From positions 1 to 34,540 of the IMG/VR virus record IMGVR_UViG_3300017748_000042: 34,540 nt of DNA; one strand, given 5' to 3'. Made by a program: the position numbers and the translations under genes. The notes beneath the pieces are model-generated. The model was not told the DNA's origin, searched no databases, and saw only the letters and a list, made by a program, of their open reading frames with translations. The stretch is from a virus. Each line of letters begins with the position of its first letter. Within the stretch, counting starts at the first letter, position 1. Shown in pieces: positions 11,190 to 17,852 of the stretch.

Positions 11190-11209
11190 TTGGTGCTGTT
11201 TTGGTGCTG
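11190..11209. repeat. Direct repeats TTGGTGCTG in the terS-terL gap
   Basis: TTGGTGCTG occurs at 11190-11198 and 11201-11209, 11 bp apart and so on the same helix face. With the C-rich block at 11228-11253 (CCCCCC twice), this gap is compositionally unlike the AT-rich surroundings. It is a candidate terminase-binding (cos or pac) region. Confidence 0.45.
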
Positions 11210-11269
11210 CTATTTTACAAATAGTCGACCCCCCACGCCCCCCAAAAACACCCGGCCACTGCTATAACG

Positions 11270-11275
11270 TATAAT
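11270..11275 (+). promoter_or_regulatory. Possible -10 box before the large terminase
   Basis: A perfect TATAAT lies 20 bp upstream of the terL start. No convincing -35 lies 16-18 bp upstream and there is no extended TGn, so it would need an activator or is fortuitous. Confidence 0.3.
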
Positions 11276-11294
11276 ACTAGAATAGGAGAGTGTC

Positions 11295-12587
11295 TTGCCC
11301 ACACACATCGAAATACCTTATACACCAAGACCCCTCCAAGCTAGTTTGCATAATAAATTAACCAAACACAGGTGGGGCGTAATCGTATGCCATAGAAGGT
11401 TTGGCAAAACAGTGATGGCAGTAAACCATCTGTTAAGAGAAGCGATACTATGTACTAAGCCTTCTCCAAGGTTCTCATACCTTGCACCGACATATAGACA
11501 GGCAAAGGCAGTTGCCTGGGATTACTTGAAGCAGTTTAGCTCCAAGATCCCTAATGTGAAGTTCCATGAAACGGAACTACGAGCTGACCTGCCTAACGGA
11601 GCTAGGATTAACCTGCTAGGAGCAGAAAATCCTGATAGCTTACGAGGAATATATCTAGATGGATGTATTATGGATGAGGTAGCGGATATGCCAGAGAGTG
11701 TATTCCCAGAGATTATACGACCTGCGTTGTCAGACCGTAAAGGCTTTGCATACTTTGTTGGTACACCTAGAGGACATAATGCGTTCTTTGACTTGTACGA
11801 GCAAGCAGAAGGCACTAAAGAATGGTTTAGTGTTATTTATAAAGCATCTGAAACCAAGATTGTGGAGACAGATGAATTAGAAGCTGCACAAGCGATGATG
11901 ACTGAAGATCAGTATAATCAGGAATTTGAATGTAGTTGGGTGGCTAATGTACCCGGCTCAATCTATGGCAAGTATTTAGAAGAAGCGATGGAAGATAAGC
12001 GTATTACCAAAGTACCGTATGATCATTCCTTAAAGGTAGATACATACTGGGATCTAGGAATAGGCGATAGTACAGCCATATGGTTTGCACAAAATGATGG
12101 GCGTGCCATTAATGTCATTGATTATTATGAGAATAGAAATGAGGGGTTACCCCATTATGTGGATGTGTTGCAGCGAAAAAAGTATTTATACGGAGACCAT
12201 ATAGCACCACACGATATAGAAGTACGAGAGCTTGGCTCTGGTAAAAGCAGAAGAGAAGTAGCCTACGACCTAGGCCTAGACTTTAGGGTAGCACCAAAGC
12301 TACCGCTAGAGGATGGTATACACGCAGCACAAATGTTAATACCTCGTTGTTGGTTTGATAGTGAGCGTTGTAAACTAGGGTTAGATGCACTAAGGCATTA
12401 CCATCGAGCTTATAATGAGAGAACAAGAAGTTTTAGAAATAGTCCAGTACATGATTTCTCTAGTCATGCAGCCGATGCCTTTAGGTATTTAGCTGTTGGC
12501 TTAAAAGAAAGAAGCAACTGGAATCAACCGATGCCAAGAGCGGCATCGAGTAATTATAATCCGTTTACGCATACAGGTGAATTATGA
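11295..12587 (+). CDS. terL: Terminase large subunit
   Basis: This 430-residue protein starts from TTG, with taggagag as ribosome site six bases upstream. The ATPase domain has Walker A CHRRFGKT (32-39), a YLAPTYRQAK segment, and Walker B GCIMDE (Asp127, Glu128). The coupling region FVGTPRGHN follows. The C-terminal RNase-H-like nuclease begins TYWDLGIGDS (first acidic residue Asp253) and ends with SSHAADAFRYLA (Asp394), both typical metal-binding positions. It powers DNA packaging into the prohead through the portal encoded three genes on. Length is normal for podoviral large terminases. It overlaps the next ATG by four bases. Confidence 0.95.
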   Translation: MPTHIEIPYTPRPLQASLHNKLTKHRWGVIVCHRRFGKTVMAVNHLLREAILCTKPSPRFSYLAPTYRQAKAVAWDYLKQFSSKIPNVKFHETELRADLPNGARINLLGAENPDSLRGIYLDGCIMDEVADMPESVFPEIIRPALSDRKGFAYFVGTPRGHNAFFDLYEQAEGTKEWFSVIYKASETKIVETDELEAAQAMMTEDQYNQEFECSWVANVPGSIYGKYLEEAMEDKRITKVPYDHSLKVDTYWDLGIGDSTAIWFAQNDGRAINVIDYYENRNEGLPHYVDVLQRKKYLYGDHIAPHDIEVRELGSGKSRREVAYDLGLDFRVAPKLPLEDGIHAAQMLIPRCWFDSERCKLGLDALRHYHRAYNERTRSFRNSPVHDFSSHAADAFRYLAVGLKERSNWNQPMPRAASSNYNPFTHTGEL

Positions 12588-12799
12588 GTTTTTTAAGTCC
12601 AAAGATACCAACCCCGCCACCACCGCCTCCTGCTCCACCAGCACCTGCCATTAAACCGGTAGAGCGTGATGAGATAGATAAGGAAGAAACAAGGTTAAAA
12701 AGAAGAAAAGGGGTGAGGGCTACCATGTTGACAGGATCAGCAGGTTTAACCACCGATGATGATTCTAGTTATACACCAACATTATTAGGAGGAAGTTAA
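12584..12799 (+). CDS. Proline-rich small protein, first of a paralogous pair
   Basis: A 71-residue protein. The N-terminal part is a proline tract (PTPPPPPPAPPAP). A charged linker (ERDEIDKEETRLKRRKG) follows, then a conserved tail VRATMLTGSAGLTTDDD ending TLLGGS. The tail matches that of the next gene (ATILTGTQGLT, TLLGG). Similar short Pro-rich proteins with an ILTG...LLG tail lie between terminase and portal genes in many podoviruses, and their role is unknown to me. It starts within the terL stop, and the next gene begins one base after its own stop. Confidence 0.75.
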   Translation: MSFLSPKIPTPPPPPPAPPAPAIKPVERDEIDKEETRLKRRKGVRATMLTGSAGLTTDDDSSYTPTLLGGS

Positions 12800-12800
12800 G

Positions 12801-13019
12801 ATGAGTGGCTTTTTTGGAGGAAATTCATCACCACCGCCACCACGAGCACAACCTGCTCCTCCTGTACAACCAAGAGCAGCAGTAAGAGCTAGCGATGATA
12901 GCCCGGAGTATAGAAAGAAAAGAAAAGTATCTGGTGAGCGAGCTACCATATTAACAGGAACGCAAGGGTTAACCGGTACAGGAGATAGCACTTCTGTAAA
13001 AACCCTATTAGGAGGATAG
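12801..13019 (+). CDS. Proline-rich small protein, second of a paralogous pair
   Basis: A 72-residue protein with the same plan as its upstream neighbour: MSGFFGGNSSPPPPRAQPAP, a charged middle (SDDSPEYRKKRKVSGER) and the tail ATILTGTQGLTGTGD...TLLGG. The two genes are adjacent and about equal in length, and they align over their last 30 residues, so a tandem duplication followed by divergence is likely. The tail could be a short binding motif for the portal or the head, since the portal gene follows directly (stop and ATG adjacent). This is inference. Confidence 0.75.
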   Translation: MSGFFGGNSSPPPPRAQPAPPVQPRAAVRASDDSPEYRKKRKVSGERATILTGTQGLTGTGDSTSVKTLLGG

Positions 13020-14621
13020 ATGGCTGACGATAAAAAAGCAGTTGCAATTATGCACCAGTTCAAAACATTAGTAGATCAGAGAAGTAACTGGGAAAGCCAT
13101 TGGCAACAATTAGCAGATTACATATCTCCTAGAAAAGCAGACATAACCAAAAAACGTACTGCTGGAGATAAACGCACCGAGCTAGTCTTTGATGGCACAG
13201 CTATTCATGCAGCAGAAATGTTATCTGCTAGTTTACATGGAATGCTAACCAATCCTAGTTCTGCTTGGTTTAGCTTACGTTTTAAGAATAGAGAATTAGA
13301 CGGGGATGACGAAGCAAAGGAATGGCTAGAGGGTGTTACTGATGTGATGTATAGCTCTATTAATAGATCCAACTTTGCCGAAGCAGTCCATGAAATGTAT
13401 TCTGATTTAGTAGTCTTTGGTACAGGAGTTATGGGTATTGAAGAGGATGATCAGAACGATTTACGATTTAGCACCAGGCATATAGGAGAATGTTACCTAG
13501 CCGAAGATGCAGAAGGTAGAGTAGATACCGTATATAGAAAATTTAAGATGACCTGTATTGCAATGCGTACCATGTTTGGTAATGACAACCTACCTCCAAG
13601 ATTACAGAATATGGCAAGGAATGAGCCTTATAAGGAAATAGAATTACTACACGCTGTGTTTCCAAGAGAAGCCTACGACATTACACAATTAGATTCATTA
13701 AATAAAAAGTTTGCAAGCGTGTATATCGATCCACATGATAAGATTACCATATCAGAAAGTGGTTATGATGAACTACCCTATGTTTGTCCTAGATTCCTCA
13801 AAGCTTCTTTTGAGCGTGGTTATGGCAGGTCTCCGGCCATGACTGCATTAGCTGATACTAAAATGCTCAATAAGATGGCAGAGGTTACGATCCGTTCTGC
13901 ACAAAAACAGGTAGACCCACCCTTAATGCTACCTGATGATGGCTTTATGATGCCCATTAGAACTGTGCCGGGCGGATTAAATTATTATCGATCAGGTACA
14001 AGAGATAGAATAGAACCATTAAATATAGGAGCAAACAATTCACTAGGCTTGAATATGGAAGAGCAGCGAAGGAATGCTATACGATCTGCATTTTATGTAG
14101 ACCAGTTAATTCTATCGCAAGGCCCACAGATGACAGCTACCGAAGTGATCCAAAGAACAGAAGAAAAAATGAGATTACTTGGCCCGGTTTTAGGAAGATT
14201 ACAAGCAGAGATGCTACAGCCTTTGATAGAGCGTTGTTATAATGTATTAGTGCGTAACAAGAAATTTGCACCTGCACCAGAGTTCTTAGCGAATAGCGGA
14301 GTAGAAATAGAATATATCTCACCATTAGCCAAAGCTCAAAGACTAGGCGATGTACAATCTGCAATGCGATTGTTTGAGATGCTTGCTCCATTATCACAGG
14401 TTAATCCTACTGTATTTGATTATGTGGATATGGATGGTCTAGCTAAATATATTATTAAAGTATTAGGTGTTCCTGCATCTACGATTAAAAGCGATCAACA
14501 AGTTGCACAAGAGCGAGAAGCAAGACAACAACAGCAACAACAAATGGCAGAACAACAAGAAGCCTTACAGACAGCCGAAGCTGCCGGTAAAGCTGCACCT
14601 GCCTTGAAAGCGTTACAATAA
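13020..14621 (+). CDS. Portal protein (podoviral head-tail connector)
   Basis: This 533-residue protein is of the T7-type head-tail connector family. Features include the N-terminal RSNWESHWQQLADYISPRKA, GTAIHAAEMLSASLHGMLTN, the central DLVVFGTGVMGIEED, YGRSPAMTALADTKMLNKMA, PQMTATEVIQRTEEKMRLLG (crown/clip helices) and SPLAKAQRLGD. It forms the dodecameric ring at the unique vertex. Terminase docks there, and the tail tubular proteins attach to it. The C-terminal 40 residues are Gln/Ala-rich (QQQQQQMAEQQEAL) and probably disordered or a barrel tail. The start follows directly after the Pro-rich pair with ggagg as ribosome site. The end overlaps the next ATG by one base. Confidence 0.95.
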   Translation: MADDKKAVAIMHQFKTLVDQRSNWESHWQQLADYISPRKADITKKRTAGDKRTELVFDGTAIHAAEMLSASLHGMLTNPSSAWFSLRFKNRELDGDDEAKEWLEGVTDVMYSSINRSNFAEAVHEMYSDLVVFGTGVMGIEEDDQNDLRFSTRHIGECYLAEDAEGRVDTVYRKFKMTCIAMRTMFGNDNLPPRLQNMARNEPYKEIELLHAVFPREAYDITQLDSLNKKFASVYIDPHDKITISESGYDELPYVCPRFLKASFERGYGRSPAMTALADTKMLNKMAEVTIRSAQKQVDPPLMLPDDGFMMPIRTVPGGLNYYRSGTRDRIEPLNIGANNSLGLNMEEQRRNAIRSAFYVDQLILSQGPQMTATEVIQRTEEKMRLLGPVLGRLQAEMLQPLIERCYNVLVRNKKFAPAPEFLANSGVEIEYISPLAKAQRLGDVQSAMRLFEMLAPLSQVNPTVFDYVDMDGLAKYIIKVLGVPASTIKSDQQVAQEREARQQQQQQMAEQQEALQTAEAAGKAAPALKALQ

Positions 14622-14830
14622 TGAATCACGATTATAAATTTGTATTTAAGTCTGCTGAAGGACAAAAGGTACTACAAGATTTACGAGAGCGTTTCTACGA
14701 TAGAGAAACTTTTGTAAGGGGAGAGCCAGATACCACCGCCTACAATCAAGGGGCTAGGGGTGTCTTGTTCTATATTTTTAGACAACTAGAAGATTTTAAA
14801 CCATTAGAGGAAAATGCGAAAGGAGATTAA
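14621..14830 (+). CDS. Small Bbp19-like structural protein
   Basis: A 69-residue protein with FVFKSAEGQKVLQDLRERFY at the start and QGARGVLFYIFRQLEDF at the end. This short pattern (F.t.eGq.vL.dL..rF and G.R.v...I) matches the Bbp19-like small protein often placed between portal and scaffold in podoviruses. The precise role is unknown to me, and a minor head component is likely. The ATG overlaps the portal stop (taATG). Confidence 0.7.
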   Translation: MNHDYKFVFKSAEGQKVLQDLRERFYDRETFVRGEPDTTAYNQGARGVLFYIFRQLEDFKPLEENAKGD

Positions 14831-14833
14831 GAC

Positions 14834-15676
14834 ATGGCTGAAGAACAACAGGTAGCGGAAGCTCCGGTAGAAACTGGGCAAGCTCCGTCTGAAGATTGGA
14901 AAGCAAGTTTACCAGAAGATATAAAAGGTAATCAATTAATACATAACTTAGAAAGTGTAGAAGCATTAGCTAAAACAGCAATCCATGCACAGAGTATGGT
15001 AGGAGCGGATAAAGTTCCTGTACCCGGTAAATGGGCAAATGATGATGACTGGAACTCTGTCTACACAAAACTAGGTAAACCTGATAATGCAGAAGGCTAT
15101 AAGCTAGAAGTAAAAGAAGGTGTTAAAGTAGACAAAGATATAGAAGGTTGGTATCGAGGACTAGCTCATAAAGCAGGTCTTAACGATAGACAAGCCAATA
15201 CTATCTTTCAAGAATACATGAGCAAAGAAGCAGAACTGCAATCTGCAAATGCTCCACCTAGTGAAGAACAACTAGAGATAAAAAGAGGAGAAGCAGAACT
15301 GTCTTTAAAAAAAGAATGGGGTAAGGCATACGATAATAAAATGAAAGAAGCAAAAAACGTATTAGAAGAATTTGCTCCAAAAGAATTTGATCAACTAATA
15401 ACGCAGGAAGGATTACCATTAGGTAACGATCCTGCATTTATAAAAACACTAGCCAACATAGGATCTTACATCAAAGGAAAACTAGGTGAAGATAAAATGA
15501 TTGGTGGAAAACAGGATCAACAATATACACCTGCTGATGCTGAAAAAGAAATTGCCGCCTTGCGTGGCGATCCTCGTAATGGAGGGGCATACTGGGATAA
15601 AAAACATCCCGATCATTTACGAACTGTACAACAAGTTACAGAGTTAATGGAGTATATGCACCCTGAAGAGGAATAG
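14834..15676 (+). CDS. Scaffolding protein
   Basis: A 280-residue acidic, mostly helical protein between portal and capsid genes. The N-terminus is low-complexity (EEQQVAEAPVETGQAPSE). The stretch DWKASLPEDIKGNQLIHNLE, followed by VEALAKTAIHAQSMVG and DWNSVYTKLGKPDNAEGYKL, is the usual signature of podoviral scaffold proteins. The C-terminus (EKEIAALRGDPRNGGAYWDK, then KHPDHLRTVQQVTELMEYM) is the likely capsid-binding helix-turn-helix. It directs assembly of the coat protein into a prohead and then leaves. A 154-base structured gap separates it from the capsid gene. Confidence 0.85.
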   Translation: MAEEQQVAEAPVETGQAPSEDWKASLPEDIKGNQLIHNLESVEALAKTAIHAQSMVGADKVPVPGKWANDDDWNSVYTKLGKPDNAEGYKLEVKEGVKVDKDIEGWYRGLAHKAGLNDRQANTIFQEYMSKEAELQSANAPPSEEQLEIKRGEAELSLKKEWGKAYDNKMKEAKNVLEEFAPKEFDQLITQEGLPLGNDPAFIKTLANIGSYIKGKLGEDKMIGGKQDQQYTPADAEKEIAALRGDPRNGGAYWDKKHPDHLRTVQQVTELMEYMHPEEE

Positions 15677-15830
15677 AATTTACAGAAGATCGTAAAGTAA
15701 GATAAGCGAAAGCCCTTACCGGTAGTTCCGACAACTAAAGGTGATTAACCTTAAATATAGAAGTGTCCTGCGACAGCAGGGTAGCAATTTGTTTTCTTAA
15801 TATTATTAACTTTTTTACAAGGAGAGCGTT
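15677..15830 (+). promoter_or_regulatory. Structured leader of the major capsid gene
   Basis: This 154-base gap holds AAGGT-gatta-ACCTT (15738-15752), a stronger CCTGC-gaca-GCAGG hairpin (15767-15780), an 8-bp palindrome TACCGGTA and a GCGAAAGC mini-hairpin. A pyrimidine-rich stretch, then aaggag (15819-15824) and the ATG at 15831, follow. There is no T run directly after a stem, so mRNA stabilisation or translational control is more likely than termination. Confidence 0.5.
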
Positions 15831-16691
15831 ATGAGTACGCAAATTACAACAGCTTTTGTAAACCAGTTTAGTAGCAACATTACCATGTTAAGTCAACAAA
15901 TGGGTTCTCTATTAAGAGAAGCAGTTGATGTGGAAAGTGTTACTGGTGAGAAAGCTTTTTTTGATCAAGTAGGTGCTGCCACAGCACAAGTAAGAACTTC
16001 TAGACATGGTGACACTCCATTAATGGAAACACCACACGCTAGAAGAATGGTAACAATGGCAACTTATGAGTATGCTGATTTAATTGACGATCCAGATAAA
16101 GTCAGACTACTTGTAGATCCAACATCTTCCTATGCTAGAGCAGCAGCGATGGCTTTAGGCAGATCTATGGATGACATTATTATCGCATCAGCAACCGGTT
16201 CTGCTAATACTGGCAAAGCTGGTACAACATCTACAGCACTACCATCTGGACAAAAGATTGTTCATGGAAGTGCAGGACTAACTAAAGCAAAATTACTATC
16301 TGCAAAAAAGATACTAGATGCTAATAGTGTTGATCCTTCTATTCAGAGATACATGGTTGTGTCACCTGATCAGATGGAAGATCTATTAGGTATCAACGAA
16401 GTAGCTTCAGCAGATTTTAATACTGTGAGAGCGTTAGTTCAAGGAGATGTCGACACTTATATGGGCTTTAAGTTCATTACTAGTAACAGACTAGGTACAG
16501 ATGGCGATGGCAATAGACAAGTTCTAGCCTTTGCTGGTGATGGTATCAAGCTTGCTATCGGTAAAGACATTACAAGTCGTATTGATGAGCGTGCTGACAA
16601 GTCTTACTCAACTCAAATCTATTACTGTATGGACATCGGGGCAACTCGTATGGAAGAAGATAAAGTAGTAGAAATAGCCTGTACTGAATAG
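15831..16691 (+). CDS. Major capsid protein
   Basis: A 286-residue protein of the podoviral capsid type, predicted HK97 fold. The N-terminal helical arm is MSTQITTAFVNQFSSNITML. Typical segments include VESVTGEKAFFDQVG, RRMVTMATYEYADLIDD, LLVDPTSSYARAAAMALGRS, DDIIIASATG, YMVVSPDQMEDLLG, TYMGFKFITSNRL and the final IYYCMDIGATRMEEDKVVEI. It is placed after portal and scaffold and before the tail genes, as expected. It has a strong ribosome site and its own long leader, consistent with the high expression needed for about 415 copies. No cleavage site or protease gene is seen, so maturation may not involve proteolysis. Confidence 0.95.
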   Translation: MSTQITTAFVNQFSSNITMLSQQMGSLLREAVDVESVTGEKAFFDQVGAATAQVRTSRHGDTPLMETPHARRMVTMATYEYADLIDDPDKVRLLVDPTSSYARAAAMALGRSMDDIIIASATGSANTGKAGTTSTALPSGQKIVHGSAGLTKAKLLSAKKILDANSVDPSIQRYMVVSPDQMEDLLGINEVASADFNTVRALVQGDVDTYMGFKFITSNRLGTDGDGNRQVLAFAGDGIKLAIGKDITSRIDERADKSYSTQIYYCMDIGATRMEEDKVVEIACTE

Positions 16692-16701
16692 GAGGTAAAT
16701 C

Positions 16702-17208
16702 ATGGCAAATGTTAATCAAACTTTAGTTACAAATTTTGAAGCGAAGCCTATTGTAAAAAGCCCTTCTTACCAGTTGGGTGGAACAATGAGAATTGCTCAA
16801 GGTACAATAGCATTGGCAGCAGGGGATTTAAGTGCAACTGATACAGTTATGCTTGCTCCTATACCAACCAATGCTTCAGTTGTAAGTATAAAACTTTATA
16901 ACGATGATCTTGATTCAGGATCAACCAATACTACCGATGTAGGATTGTACGCAGCAGACAGTAGCACAATTACAGCAAAAGATGATGATTGTTATGCAAG
17001 TGCAATAACCGATCTAAGAGCTGCGGTTACTACAGGTACAGAGGTTGCTTTTGAAGCAAGGAACATCAATGTTATGGGCCAAAAGGTCTGGCAGGATGCA
17101 GGAGATTCTGCTGATCCCGGTGGCTACTATTATGTAGGATTGAAGTTCGATGCTGCTGGTGATACAGCAGGCGATCTATCGTTTGTAATTACTTACATTG
17201 TTGAGTAA
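16702..17208 (+). CDS. Probable head decoration or minor virion protein
   Basis: A 168-residue protein that is beta-rich and poor in charged helices: RIAQGTIALAAGDLSATDTV, then MLAPIPTNASVVSIKLYNDD, then VGLYAADSSTITAKDDDC and YYYVGLKFDAAGDTAGDLSF. The immunoglobulin- or jelly-roll-like strand pattern and its place directly after the capsid gene (10-base gap, ggaggt ribosome site) suggest a capsid decoration or fibre protein. I do not recognise a named family. A terminator follows it, so it ends the head-gene block. The assignment is from position and fold impression. Confidence 0.65.
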   Translation: MANVNQTLVTNFEAKPIVKSPSYQLGGTMRIAQGTIALAAGDLSATDTVMLAPIPTNASVVSIKLYNDDLDSGSTNTTDVGLYAADSSTITAKDDDCYASAITDLRAAVTTGTEVAFEARNINVMGQKVWQDAGDSADPGGYYYVGLKFDAAGDTAGDLSFVITYIVE

Positions 17209-17219
17209 CTAAAACAAAT

Positions 17220-17250
17220 AAGAGGGGGTAGCGTTTTGCACTCCCTCTTT
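17220..17250 (+). terminator. Intrinsic terminator after the head genes
   Basis: AGAGGGGG (17221-17228) pairs with CTCCCTCT (17241-17248), including one G-T, around a 12-nt loop. TTTACTTT follows. It lies just after the gene ending at 17208 and before tail tubular A. This corresponds to the position of the T7 late terminator after gene 10. Confidence 0.75.
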
Positions 17251-17267
17251 ACTTTAAAGGAATTATT

Positions 17268-17852
17268 ATGACTTCAGCAGTTGATATAGCAAATTCAGCG
17301 TTAAACAATATTGGGGCAAGTACCATTAACTCTTTAACAGAGGATAGTGTTGCAGCAAGGATTGTAAACCAACGATATGTGTTTGTCAGAGATGCTGTAT
17401 TTAGATCACACCCTTGGAACTGTTTAGTAAGAAGAGCATCATTAGCTCAAAATTCTACTGCTCCAACATGGGGATATACCTATGCTTATAATTTACCTAC
17501 CGATCCATATTGTTTGCGAGTATTGCGTTTAGAAAAACTAGACTTGGATTATAAAGTAGAAGGCAGAACGATTGTAAGTGATGAGCAAACCATGAAGATA
17601 AAATTTATTGCAAGAGTAACCGATCCTAATGAATACGATACGTTACTTGTAGAATCTATTGCAGCACGATTAGCAGCAGATATATGTTATGGCATAACCA
17701 ATAGTAATGCACTAGTGGCTAACATGGTTGCCTTGTATGAATCTAAATTAAAAGAAGCAAGATTTGTTGATGCTACAGAAGGTATGCCCGGAGTAGAAGG
17801 GGCAGATCTTGGTGTAGTACAAGCAGATACATTTATAAATTCGAGATACTAA
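17268..17852 (+). CDS. Tail tubular protein A (T7 gp11-like)
   Basis: A 194-residue protein. It begins with a helical segment (VDIANSALNNIGASTINSLT, then SVAARIVNQRYVFVRDAVFR). The conserved HPWNCLVRRASLA, a YAYNLPTDPYCLRVLRLE strand region and a C-terminal helix (VESIAARLAADICYGITN) follow. This order is characteristic of the adaptor ring that binds the portal below the capsid and receives tail tubular B. Length is normal (T7 gp11 is 196). It follows the terminator after the head genes, and its stop is immediately before the next ATG. Confidence 0.9.
   Translation: MTSAVDIANSALNNIGASTINSLTEDSVAARIVNQRYVFVRDAVFRSHPWNCLVRRASLAQNSTAPTWGYTYAYNLPTDPYCLRVLRLEKLDLDYKVEGRTIVSDEQTMKIKFIARVTDPNEYDTLLVESIAARLAADICYGITNSNALVANMVALYESKLKEARFVDATEGMPGVEGADLGVVQADTFINSRY

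Noticed and set aside
11698-11880. 60-residue rightward frame inside terL
   Set aside because: It overlaps the terminase nuclease/ATPase coding region in another frame without a ribosome site.
12785-13063. 92-residue leftward Gly-rich frame
   Set aside because: It is the complement of the proline tract in the 12801-13019 gene.
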